25,958 nucleotides of DNA, taken from positions 1 through 25,958 of the forward strand of contig CAUHML010000040.1 of NCBI GenBank assembly GCA_959606905.1. Direction: 5' to 3'. Every line of letters begins with the position of its first letter. Within the stretch, counting starts at the first letter, position 1. This document shows, piece by piece, positions 17,383-25,798 of this stretch. Source of the stretch: an uncultured Bacteroides sp. GTDB lineage: Bacteria > Bacteroidota > Bacteroidia > Bacteroidales > Bacteroidaceae. A program made the position numbers and the translations under genes. The notes beneath the pieces were generated by a model. The model made no database searches, was not told the DNA's origin, and saw nothing but the letters and a program-made list of their open reading frames with translations.

Positions 17383-18810
17383 ATGTATTTGAAATATGTA
17401 TTAATTGTATTTTTAGGGGTAAGTGTAGCTTGTTGTGCGGATAAAGGTGATTCGGGGAATATCGGTGAACTTTCTTCGGAGAACTTCAAAGTAGAGGTAG
17501 GGGGAGAATCTGTATTTGTTTATCAGGCACGGGTGTCTAAGTATCCTATCAATCAGAACTGGCCGGGATATCAGCGTCCTTTGGAACAAACAGAAATCGC
17601 ATCTTTTGCATCATTTGATTATGAAGCTGGTAAGACTGTGAGAATAACAACGGAGCAGAAGATTGAAAGTTGTGATATACGTCCTAAAGAGTTTGGTATT
17701 ATTCCTGAAGTGAAAGGAAATACGATTGAGTTTGTTGTCACTAATCCTTGTCAGTTTGTTGTTGAGGTTAATGGGCATCATAAAGCTTTGCATTTGTTCG
17801 TCAATCCTAAGGAGCAAATACAAGTGGATAAAGAGGATAGTCGTATTCATTATTATGGCCCCGGAGTTCATGAAGCCGGAGTGATTAATGTAAAAAGCGA
17901 TGAAACAGTTTATATAGACGAAGGAGCAATTGTTTATGGAGTCATTCGGAGCGAGAACACTTCTAATATTAAGGTAATAGGTAAAGGAATACTTGATGCA
18001 AGCCGGATAGCAAGAGGTGCTGCTCCTCATATGATTAGTCTGCATAAAGTACGTAACGCTTATATTGGAGGTATTATATTGAGAGATGCTCATGAATGGG
18101 GAGTCGTACCTTCTTGTTGTGACCAGATTACATTTGATAATATTAAGTTGATAGGTTTCTGGCGGTATAATTCTGATGGGATTGATATTGTGAATAGTAA
18201 CAATATAGTCATAAAGAATTCGTTTATTAGAGCATTTGATGATAATATAGCGATAAAAGGATTGCAGTGGGCGTATGAGGAGCAACAGACCATTAAAGGT
18301 ATTCGGGTAGACAATTGTGTGCTTTGGAATGATTGGGGCAAGATTTTTGAGTTTGGTGCGGAAACGGTAGCTGATACGATTCAGGATGTTGTCATATCCA
18401 ATTGCTATGTACCACACTTTACCATGGTGGCTATGGATATGCAAAATGGAGATAGAGGCCATATCGAAAATGTCGTATTCAACAATATCTCTATTGAGGA
18501 ACCGATACGGGAACGGGCGATGCTGGGTAATACGCCTATGGATACAAAAGATTGGGGAAGGGCAATTTCTTTGGGTATTTATGGAACGCAATGGTCTAGT
18601 GATGTGACTCGTGGAAGTATTGACAATATACAATTCAGGAATATACGTTGTACTGGCTCTTCTTTTTCCTGCATTGAACTGAAAGGTTATGATGAGAAAC
18701 ATCAGGTTTCTAATGTATACATTAAGGACTATTTTGTCAATGGAACGAAAATTACCGGAGATGAAGATGTACAAAAAAATAATTTTGTAACTAACGTTGT
18801 TTGGGAGTAA
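17383..18810 (+). CDS. GH28/GH49-like parallel beta-helix lipoprotein
   Basis: 475 residues, probably a surface or periplasmic lipoprotein (lipobox SVAC, Cys17; a second Cys follows). An N-terminal beta-sandwich (about 35-145) resembles the front domain of GH49-type and Bacteroides GH28-like enzymes. A right-handed parallel beta-helix follows (about 165-470) with repeating short strands such as NSNNIVIKNS. Clan GH-N acid motifs are present: NSDGID (263-268, Asp265 and Asp268) and DDNIAIKG (286-293). The GHG and RIK motifs of classical polygalacturonases are absent; at the matching place stands GKIFEFGAE (319-327). So it is probably a glycoside hydrolase on the backbone or side chains of the PUL glycan, but polygalacturonase activity should not be assumed. 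The gap to the next gene is 123 nt. Confidence 0.75.
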   Translation: MYLKYVLIVFLGVSVACCADKGDSGNIGELSSENFKVEVGGESVFVYQARVSKYPINQNWPGYQRPLEQTEIASFASFDYEAGKTVRITTEQKIESCDIRPKEFGIIPEVKGNTIEFVVTNPCQFVVEVNGHHKALHLFVNPKEQIQVDKEDSRIHYYGPGVHEAGVINVKSDETVYIDEGAIVYGVIRSENTSNIKVIGKGILDASRIARGAAPHMISLHKVRNAYIGGIILRDAHEWGVVPSCCDQITFDNIKLIGFWRYNSDGIDIVNSNNIVIKNSFIRAFDDNIAIKGLQWAYEEQQTIKGIRVDNCVLWNDWGKIFEFGAETVADTIQDVVISNCYVPHFTMVAMDMQNGDRGHIENVVFNNISIEEPIRERAMLGNTPMDTKDWGRAISLGIYGTQWSSDVTRGSIDNIQFRNIRCTGSSFSCIELKGYDEKHQVSNVYIKDYFVNGTKITGDEDVQKNNFVTNVVWE

Positions 18811-18933
18811 TGTAATGTCTTTCTTTCATGATTTATCATTTATAGGAAGAATAACTGAATGATGGTGGAGTATGTTATTTAGGTGTTATAAACAGAATCG
18901 GAAGAACTCCGGTTCATAAATTGGAATAATAAA

Positions 18934-20145
18934 ATGATAAAAGAAAAACGACTCAAGTATATTGTTTTCTGTTTGTTGAATATGACAGGTATATTTGCTT
19001 TTGTAGGGCAAGTTGCAGCACAAGCTATTGTAGGGGATACGCATTCTGGTTACAGTGTTGCTGCCTACGTCTGGCCTTCCTGTCATGATGATCGGCCTAA
19101 AGGACATGAACTATTATGGCCGGCGGGGACGGGAGAGTGGGAAATTATTAAAAAAGGTACTCCCCGCTTTGAAGGCCATTATCAGCCTAAACAACCTTTA
19201 TGGGGGTATGAAATGGATAATAACCCGCAAGTGATGGAAAAATGGATTGATGCAGCTACGCAACATGGAGTGAATGTTTTTATATTTGATTGGTATTGGT
19301 ATGATGAAGGACCGTTTCTTGAAAGTTGTATCAATGATGGCTTTTTGAAAGCACGTAATAATGATAAAATGCAGTTCTATATTATGTGGGCTAACCATGA
19401 TGTAAAGAAGAACTATTGGAATGTGCATAAATATGGTAATGATGAATCGTTGTTGTGGGATGCTTCCGTAGACTGGAAAAATTTTAAAATCATAGTGGAT
19501 AGAGTAATTAATCAATATTTTGAGAAAGGTAACTATTTCAAGATAAATGGTGCTCCTGTTTTTTCAATCTTTAGTCTGGAGAAGTTTGTTCAGAGCTTCG
19601 GTACTGTGGATGAGGCCCGTAAAGCACTTGACTATTTTAGAAAAGAGGTAAAAAGGTATGGATTTCCTGAACTACATATACAATCAATTATTGGCGGAGG
19701 TATGCCTGACGAAAAAATGTTGCAGCAAATAGAGCAATTGGGCATAAACAGCATGACACATTACAACTGGGGCGGTCCACATCCGGAAGATTATATGACT
19801 TGGGGAAAGGAATCCATGGAAAGAATGGATAAATGGGTAGAGGCTCTTTCTGTTCCTTATTTCCCTAATGCTTCTGTTGGTTGGGACGATACCCCACGAT
19901 TTCCTCATAAAACTCAAAAAGATGTAGTACACTATAACAACTCTCCTCAAAGTTTCGCGACTTATCTTCAAAAAGCAAAAGAATATCTGGATGTTCGTCC
20001 GGCTTTGCCGAAGCTGATAACAGTCTTTTCTTGGAATGAATGGATAGAGGGAGGGTATCTCTTACCTGATATGAAGTATGGATTCGGGTATCTGGAAGCG
20101 GTGAAAGAGGTGATTCTTGATGGAAAATATGATGGGTATAAATAA
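18934..20145 (+). CDS. GH99/WbsX-like (beta/alpha)8 protein, exported
   Basis: 403 residues with an uncleaved-looking n-region and a Sec signal ending near residue 30 (FVGQVAAQA), so exported. The mature protein reads like the GH99-like/WbsX family. It has AAYVWPSCHDD near the start, FIFDWYWYDEGPFLESCINDGF (from about 116), FYIMWANHD (about 148-156), and the C-terminal TVFSWNEWIEGGYLLPD followed by GFGYLEAVKEV. GH99 enzymes are endo-acting alpha-mannosidases; WbsX relatives sit in O-antigen clusters with unclear roles. Here the PUL context and secretion favour a glycan-cleaving role. Candidate acids are in WNEWIEGG and DWYWYDEG. Substrate and mechanism are unknown. Confidence 0.7.
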   Translation: MIKEKRLKYIVFCLLNMTGIFAFVGQVAAQAIVGDTHSGYSVAAYVWPSCHDDRPKGHELLWPAGTGEWEIIKKGTPRFEGHYQPKQPLWGYEMDNNPQVMEKWIDAATQHGVNVFIFDWYWYDEGPFLESCINDGFLKARNNDKMQFYIMWANHDVKKNYWNVHKYGNDESLLWDASVDWKNFKIIVDRVINQYFEKGNYFKINGAPVFSIFSLEKFVQSFGTVDEARKALDYFRKEVKRYGFPELHIQSIIGGGMPDEKMLQQIEQLGINSMTHYNWGGPHPEDYMTWGKESMERMDKWVEALSVPYFPNASVGWDDTPRFPHKTQKDVVHYNNSPQSFATYLQKAKEYLDVRPALPKLITVFSWNEWIEGGYLLPDMKYGFGYLEAVKEVILDGKYDGYK

Positions 20146-20185
20146 TATCGTGTAAAAATAATAAATATAAATACTATAAACGATT

Positions 20186-21142
20186 ATGATGAAAATATCA
20201 AAATTATTATGTAAGTCATTTGCATTACTTAGTTTGTTGCTTATTGCTTGTAGCAATACGGATGACATTCAGCAAAAAGTAACAGAGATTGACGCAAGCC
20301 AATTGAAAGTGAGAGATCCTTTTATATTTTATGATGCGGATACTGATTATTATTACTTGCATGTAAATGGTACTCTGAAAGTAAAGTCATACAAGAGCAA
20401 AGATCTGCTTACTTGGCAGGAGAATGGATATTCATTTCTCCCTTCTGCCGGATTTTGGGGAAAAGAAGATTTTTGGGCTCCCGATTTTTATAAATATGAA
20501 GACAAATATTATTTGTTTATCACGTTGAGTGCACCGGGAGTCAAAAGAGGAACTTCTGTTTTGGTTTCGGATAGAGTGACTGGAACTTTCCAACCATTAG
20601 TCAACAACGCTGTTACACCACAGGAGTGGACGTGTTTGGATGGTTCTCTTTATGTTGATTCGGAAGGGACCCCATGGATTTTTTATTGTCGTGAATGGGT
20701 AGAAGTCGGCGATGGGGAAATATATGTTCAACAATTGAAAGATGATTTGACAATGACGGAGGGGGAACCACATTTGCTGTTTAAGGCTTCCGAGGCTCCG
20801 TGGGTAGGTCCGGTTACTTTAGGTGAGAATACAGGTAATGTGACTGATGCCCCAACTGTTTATCGTTTAGAGAGCGGTGCGCTTCTTATGTTGTGGTCTA
20901 GCTTTACTAAAGACGGTAAATATTGTATTGGTCAAGCGTTGTCAGAATCGGGTAATGTGCAAGGACCATGGGTACAAATGCCAGAACCTTTGAATAATGA
21001 TGATGGCGGGCACGCCATGTTGTTCAAAGATAAAAACGGAAATTTGAAAATATCTTATCATTCACCCAATACGACAGGTCTGGAAAGATTAACAATTAAA
21101 GATGTAGTGATCGAAAATAACAAAGTTAGAATTATAGAGTAA
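20186..21142 (+). CDS. GH43-like five-bladed beta-propeller lipoprotein
   Basis: 318 residues (ATG 20186 or 20189), a lipoprotein with lipobox LIAC (Cys22). The catalytic landmarks of GH43 are in place: base Asp44 in VRDPFIFYD, a second Asp152 in CLDGSLYVD, and His276 in GGHAMLF. The third position, normally a Glu in an EGP/EAP-type motif, is Asp221 in VTDAPTVYR. I recall the related VTDGP form as common in one Bacteroides branch of this family, so this may be a branch trait and not a dead enzyme. Likely an exo-acting arabinofuranosidase, xylosidase or galactosidase; the sugar is not readable from sequence. It ends 7 nt before the GH78 gene, so the pair is cotranscribed. Confidence 0.8.
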   Translation: MMKISKLLCKSFALLSLLLIACSNTDDIQQKVTEIDASQLKVRDPFIFYDADTDYYYLHVNGTLKVKSYKSKDLLTWQENGYSFLPSAGFWGKEDFWAPDFYKYEDKYYLFITLSAPGVKRGTSVLVSDRVTGTFQPLVNNAVTPQEWTCLDGSLYVDSEGTPWIFYCREWVEVGDGEIYVQQLKDDLTMTEGEPHLLFKASEAPWVGPVTLGENTGNVTDAPTVYRLESGALLMLWSSFTKDGKYCIGQALSESGNVQGPWVQMPEPLNNDDGGHAMLFKDKNGNLKISYHSPNTTGLERLTIKDVVIENNKVRIIE

Positions 21143-21149
21143 AAGAGGA

Positions 21150-24100
21150 ATGTATAGAATAGTTATTTTCTTCATGTTACTGACAGCAGTGAATGTATCT
21201 GCTGATGACTCTTTCTCTGTTTATTGTTTGACTACTGAACAGGCAGAGAATCCGGTAGGAATAGATTCGCAGTCTCCGCGTTTCAGTTGGAAGATATATG
21301 CTCAAAAGCGCAATTTTAAACAATATGCTTATCAGGTATGCGTAGCTGATTCTCCGGACAAATTGATGAATAGTGAAGCTCATGTTTGGGATAGTGGAAA
21401 GGTTATTTCTGACAAATCAATTCTCGTTCCTTTCAAAGGTGTAAAATTAAAATCGTCCCAGGTCTATTATTGGCGGGTTAGAATTTGGAATGATGAAGAC
21501 AAGGTATCTGCATGGAGTCAGATAAATACATTTGCTACTGGTTTGTTGGCAAATTCCGATTGGGGAAATGCTCAATGGATTTCTATGGAGAAAGACGAAG
21601 GGCGAGTAAAAGGTATTCATTATCAGGAGGAGGAAGCTTTGCCTACCCAGAAGGTAGGGATGTATAAACTTCCTCAATTTCGGAAACAGTTTAGAGTGAA
21701 AGATAAAAAGATCAGTAGAGCTTTTGCTTATGTTTCAGGTTTGGGACATTTTGATTTTTATCTGAATGGCGGAAAAGTGGGTAATCATTTTTTGGATGCC
21801 GGGTGGACTTTATACGATAAAGAGGCCTTTTATGTATCATTTGATATAACGGGCTTATTGCAGCGTGGAGAAAATGTATTGGGGATTATGCTTGGAAATG
21901 GATTTTATAATGTGCCTCAGGAACGTTATTTTAAATTGCTGATCTCTTATGGCGCTCCTAAAATGAAGTTATATTTGAGAATTGTTTATGACGATGCTTC
22001 CGTTCAAGAGATTGTATCCGATAAGTCGTGGAAGGTAAGTGAAAGTCCTGTAGTTTTCTCCAGTATATATGGTGGAGAAGACTATGATGCAACTAGAGAG
22101 CAGCCAGGATGGATGTATGCAGATTTCGATAGCAGCGGCTGGAAAAATGTATTAGTTGCCGACTATGCTCCTAAGATGGTTTCCCAACAAACCGAACCGC
22201 TCCGGATAAGAGAAGAAATGCCAGTGGTTACGTATTTTAAAAATGAGAAGGGAAACTGGGTATATGACTTGGGGCAAAATTTTTCAGGAGTAATTCATCT
22301 TTGTGTAAAGGGAGAAAGAGGACAGAGTGTACGTCTGACACCTGCGGAATTACTGAACCGGAATCACACAGTCAATCAGTCGGCGTCAGGAGAGCCTTTT
22401 TACTTTACTTATAAACTTCGGGGTGGGCAATGTATTGAAACATGGCAACCACAATTCACCTATTATGGTTATCGCTATGTAGAAGTGGAGGGCGCGATTC
22501 CGGCAGGAGAGGAAAATCCGGATAAACTTCCGGTTATAATGGAACTTGCTGGAGTTCACACCTGTTTGGCTGCTCCTAAAACAGGGAGTTTTTCTTGCTC
22601 CAATCCTCTGTTTAATAAAATACATAATCTTATAGACTGGGCTATGCGCAGCAATATGGCCAGTGTGCTGACTGATTGCCCTCATAGGGAAAAACTGGGT
22701 TGGGTGGAACAAGCTTATCTGATGCAATACTCCCTGCAATATCGTTACAATATGTCCCGAATGTATGGCAAGATAATAAGAGATATGTATCTGTCGCAAA
22801 CGGAAGAAGGGATGATCCCCTCCATTGCACCCGAATATGTGAGATTTAAAGAAGGGTTCGAAGATACGCCAGAGTGGGGAAGTGCATTTATTATATCTTC
22901 CTGGTATTCGTATTTATGGTATGGAGACGACAGGGCTTTGACAGAGTTTTATCCTGCAATGAAAAGATATATGAACTATCTGGCCTCCCGTGCAAAAGAT
23001 CATATAATTTCTTATGGTTTAGGCGATTGGTTTGACATAGGACCAGATGTTCCGGGAAATTCGCAATTGACATCCAATGGAGTGACGGCAACAGCAACCT
23101 ACTATTACAATGCCGTTATCATGCAGAAGATTGCTCGGCTTTTAGGTATTTCTGAAGATGTGGAGGTATATGAAAAATTGGCAGCCGGCATTAAGGTTTC
23201 CTTTAATCGTACATTTTTTGATTCTTTATCGAATATCTATGATCGCAATAGTCAGACTGCTAATGCAATTGTTCTATTCATGGATTTAGCAGATGAGGCT
23301 CACAAACAAATGGTACTTGATAATTTGGTTTGTGATATACAAAGTCGAAATTATGCATTGACGGCTGGGGATATAGGATATAGATATGTGTTACGTGCGT
23401 TGGAGGCTAATCATTTGTCGGAACTGATTTATAAAATGAATTGTAGATATGATGTTCCTGGTTATGGTTGGCAGTTAGCACATGATGCGACAGCGCTTAC
23501 AGAATCATGGCAGGCGTTCGGATTTGTGTCTAACAATCATTTTATGTTAGGACACTTGATGGAATGGTTGTATAGTGGTATAGGCGGCATAGGCCAGACA
23601 GAACAGTCATTGGGGTATAAAACAGTATTAATTGATCCTCAAATAGTCGGTGATATTACATCTGCTACAACTTCTTATGAGTCTCCTTATGGATTGATTC
23701 GTTGTGAATGGAAAAAGGAACGGGAAAAATACGAATTGAAAGTATCTGTTCCGGCTAATAGTGAAGCAGTAATTAGTCTGCCTGCTGCAACATTTGAAGA
23801 TATAACGGATTACGGTGTGGCTCTGACATCAGTCACGGATATTATTAATATGGAGGTTAATCAAAATGGTCCAATAGGGATTAAATTGAAGGTCGGATCA
23901 GGAAACTATCTGTTTACAGTTAATAATCCTGTTTACCAAACAAACACCTTATTAGACATTAGTGAAGCAACTAATGTATTATGCTTGGGTAATTCGATAA
24001 CTAAGCATGGGGTAAAACATGATATTGAGTGGTTCTCTGATTGGGGGATGGCGGCATCAAAAGAAGAATATGATTATTGTCATCAGCTTCAGTCTATGCT

Positions 24101-24572
24101 TAAAAAGTATAATGATTCGTCAACGGTTACTCCACTGAATATTGCATATTGGGAACAGAACTTAAATTGTAATATTGATTCTTTGATTGGGGAGAAGTGC
24201 CTGAATAAAGATTTGATAGTTATAAGGCTCGGAGAAAATGTACATGACAAGGAACTGTTTAAAACGAGGATTCTTGATCTTGTAAATGTATGTAAGAAAT
24301 ATACTTCTAATGTTATTATTACCGGTTGTTTCTGGCCTGATGCTGACAAAGAAGAAGCATTGATAAATGCAGCAAACCGAAATGGACTTGAGTATGTTCC
24401 GCTTGCGTGGATTAGCGAGCAGCAAGGAGTTTATCCCAAGATTGGTGATAAATTGTATAGTACATCAAACAAGCCTTATAAAGTAAAACAGGATTTTATA
24501 ATCACACATCCCAATGATAAAGGTATGAAAATGATTGCCCGGAAGATATTTGAGGTAATAACTAGGAAGTGA
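21150..24572 (+). CDS. GH78 alpha-L-rhamnosidase fused to an SGNH esterase domain
   Basis: 1140 residues with a signal peptide (cleavage near NVSA-DD). The order is a fibronectin-like domain (about 20-135), rhamnosidase N-terminal domain (about 160-335), jelly-roll (about 345-455), (alpha/alpha)6 catalytic barrel (about 480-820) and C-terminal beta domain (to about 905). GH78 motifs are DCPHREKLGW (Asp509; likely acid Glu514) and ALTESW (likely base Glu785). An extra module at about 930-1140 is an SGNH/GDSL hydrolase: LCLGNSITKHG (Ser949), RLGEN (Asn1030) and ITHPND (His1120). The Asp of the usual DxxH block is not in its place, so a Ser-His dyad is likely. The whole may remove an acyl group and then rhamnose from the same glycan. 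It is the last gene of the PUL. Confidence 0.9.
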   Translation: MYRIVIFFMLLTAVNVSADDSFSVYCLTTEQAENPVGIDSQSPRFSWKIYAQKRNFKQYAYQVCVADSPDKLMNSEAHVWDSGKVISDKSILVPFKGVKLKSSQVYYWRVRIWNDEDKVSAWSQINTFATGLLANSDWGNAQWISMEKDEGRVKGIHYQEEEALPTQKVGMYKLPQFRKQFRVKDKKISRAFAYVSGLGHFDFYLNGGKVGNHFLDAGWTLYDKEAFYVSFDITGLLQRGENVLGIMLGNGFYNVPQERYFKLLISYGAPKMKLYLRIVYDDASVQEIVSDKSWKVSESPVVFSSIYGGEDYDATREQPGWMYADFDSSGWKNVLVADYAPKMVSQQTEPLRIREEMPVVTYFKNEKGNWVYDLGQNFSGVIHLCVKGERGQSVRLTPAELLNRNHTVNQSASGEPFYFTYKLRGGQCIETWQPQFTYYGYRYVEVEGAIPAGEENPDKLPVIMELAGVHTCLAAPKTGSFSCSNPLFNKIHNLIDWAMRSNMASVLTDCPHREKLGWVEQAYLMQYSLQYRYNMSRMYGKIIRDMYLSQTEEGMIPSIAPEYVRFKEGFEDTPEWGSAFIISSWYSYLWYGDDRALTEFYPAMKRYMNYLASRAKDHIISYGLGDWFDIGPDVPGNSQLTSNGVTATATYYYNAVIMQKIARLLGISEDVEVYEKLAAGIKVSFNRTFFDSLSNIYDRNSQTANAIVLFMDLADEAHKQMVLDNLVCDIQSRNYALTAGDIGYRYVLRALEANHLSELIYKMNCRYDVPGYGWQLAHDATALTESWQAFGFVSNNHFMLGHLMEWLYSGIGGIGQTEQSLGYKTVLIDPQIVGDITSATTSYESPYGLIRCEWKKEREKYELKVSVPANSEAVISLPAATFEDITDYGVALTSVTDIINMEVNQNGPIGIKLKVGSGNYLFTVNNPVYQTNTLLDISEATNVLCLGNSITKHGVKHDIEWFSDWGMAASKEEYDYCHQLQSMLKKYNDSSTVTPLNIAYWEQNLNCNIDSLIGEKCLNKDLIVIRLGENVHDKELFKTRILDLVNVCKKYTSNVIITGCFWPDADKEEALINAANRNGLEYVPLAWISEQQGVYPKIGDKLYSTSNKPYKVKQDFIITHPNDKGMKMIARKIFEVITRK

Positions 24573-24591
24573 GAGCATTGTAAGAGACTGA

Positions 24592-24618
24592 TAGTAAAAC
24601 GAATTTTACGTTTTACTA
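24592..24618. repeat. Perfect 10-bp palindromic stem after the GH78 gene
   Basis: TAGTAAAACG (24592-24601) and CGTTTTACTA (24609-24618) with a 7-nt loop, 19 nt after the GH78 stop. There is no trailing T-run on the plus strand, so it is at best a weak terminator and more likely an mRNA 3'-end stabiliser. Confidence 0.6.
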
Positions 24619-24628
24619 CTGAATATTG

Positions 24629-24670
24629 ACTGCACCCTTGAAGTTTAGTGTTTAACTTTTGGGGTGCAGT
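24629..24670. repeat. Perfect 9-bp inverted repeat between convergent genes
   Basis: ACTGCACCC (24629-24637) and GGGTGCAGT (24662-24670), with an inner AAGTT / AACTT pair in the loop. It lies between the convergent GH78 and corA genes. A two-way terminator is possible, but neither side has a clear T-tract. The bases also resemble, from memory, GGGGTGCA-type ends of IS elements, so it may be a relic. Confidence 0.6.
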
Positions 24671-24729
24671 TCACTTGTAATAAAGGTGTTTTTTACTCCA
24701 GTTTTTCTGGTAGCTTTTAATAAGCACTT

Positions 24730-25659
24730 TTAGAACCACTTAATCTTCCGGAATATCACAAACGCAAGCGTTGACAATCCGATGGAAAAGAGCACAATCA
24801 AAGAGAAAGCAAAGGGCACTTCTTCCAGGTGAATATCCACATTCATGCCATAGAAACTGGCAATCAATGTCGGGAGCATCAGGACGATGGACAGACTTGT
24901 CATACGTTTCATGATCGTATTCACATTATTGGAGATAATAGACGCAAAAGCATCCATTGTCCCTGTGAGGATATCACTGTAAATATTCACCGTATTGAGC
25001 GCCTGTTTCAGCTCGATAATTACATCTTCCACTAATTCAGTGTCCAGATAATCCGTATCCTGAAAAATAGTCCTTAACTTACCGATCATCACTTCATTTC
25101 CACGGATGGAAGTGTTGAAGTAGACAAGTGTTTTTTGCAGTCTCATCAAGCGAAGCAGGTCTTCGTTACGGATGCTTCGTTCCAGTTCCTTTTCTGCGGC
25201 ACTGATGTCTATGTTTATCTGCTTTAGATATTTCAGGAACCACACAGCAGAAGAATAGATTAACCGGAAAATCAGATCTAGCTTGTTGCGTACAACGATC
25301 CCTTTTCGACGGGTATGCTCTATGAAATCCGGTAATAAATCCGTGTTGTGATAACAGACGGACACGATAATCTCGTTATTAGTGATAATTCCAATCGGTA
25401 CAGTGTCGAAAGGCAGACTGCCATTCTGTTTGTTCACTACCGGGATACGAAGAATCGTCAACAACCAGTTGCCTTCCGTATCCGTACGCGGACGTTCGTC
25501 CGTATCGGCTATATCGTTCAGAAATGATTCGGGTACGTTGAGAGTTTGAGTTAGAAATTCAAAGTCGTCATTGTTTGGGCATACTACATTTACCCAGCTG
25601 TTGGGAAGCCATTGTGCTTTTTCCACAAAGCCAGCCTCACAATAAAGATACGTTCTCAT
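24730..25659 (-). CDS. corA: CorA-family magnesium/divalent cation transporter
   Basis: 309 residues from the ATG at 25657-25659, chosen because a textbook Shine-Dalgarno (AAAGGAGG) precedes it by 7 nt; an in-frame TTG 51 bp upstream would put that site inside the gene. The cytoplasmic N-terminal domain (about 1-245) has the long stalk helices (KQINIDISAAEKELERSIRN, LVEDVIIELKQALNTVNIYS). It is followed by TM1 ending in the pore signature YGMNV and TM2 (FAFSLIVLFSIGLSTLAFVIF) with a basic tail KIKWF. GMN is diagnostic; the loop after it (DIHLEEVPF) lacks the E. coli-type MPEL sequence, as in many distant CorA proteins. The gene is convergent with the PUL and probably not part of it. Confidence 0.93.
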   Translation of the reverse strand: MRTYLYCEAGFVEKAQWLPNSWVNVVCPNNDDFEFLTQTLNVPESFLNDIADTDERPRTDTEGNWLLTILRIPVVNKQNGSLPFDTVPIGIITNNEIIVSVCYHNTDLLPDFIEHTRRKGIVVRNKLDLIFRLIYSSAVWFLKYLKQINIDISAAEKELERSIRNEDLLRLMRLQKTLVYFNTSIRGNEVMIGKLRTIFQDTDYLDTELVEDVIIELKQALNTVNIYSDILTGTMDAFASIISNNVNTIMKRMTSLSIVLMLPTLIASFYGMNVDIHLEEVPFAFSLIVLFSIGLSTLAFVIFRKIKWF

Positions 25660-25666
25660 CTTATTG

Positions 25667-25674
25667 CCTCCTTT
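25667..25674 (-). promoter_or_regulatory. Strong Shine-Dalgarno of corA
   Basis: The minus strand reads AAAGGAGG, 7 nt before the corA ATG. A near-perfect site is unusual in this window, where most genes have only A-rich leaders, and it decides the corA start. Confidence 0.8.
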
Positions 25675-25798
25675 CGTTTGTTTGACACGAGCAGAGGCAT
25701 CAGGTTTCAATGACTCTGTTCGCTTTAATTAATACTAGTTGTGCACGTTCGCGGGTTTGAATCGTCCATATTTCTATGATTTTAATTTAAAAGCGATG

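Noticed and set aside
17611..18774. 387-codon open frame on the minus strand
   Set aside because: It lies wholly antisense to the GH28-like gene, has low-complexity Ile/Tyr/Ser-rich content and no recognisable motif. The plus-strand gene is clear.
25745..25775. T-arm-like stretch (GGGTTTGAATC)
   Set aside because: The flanking bases do not pair into a T-stem, and no anticodon arm, D-arm or acceptor stem can be found around it.
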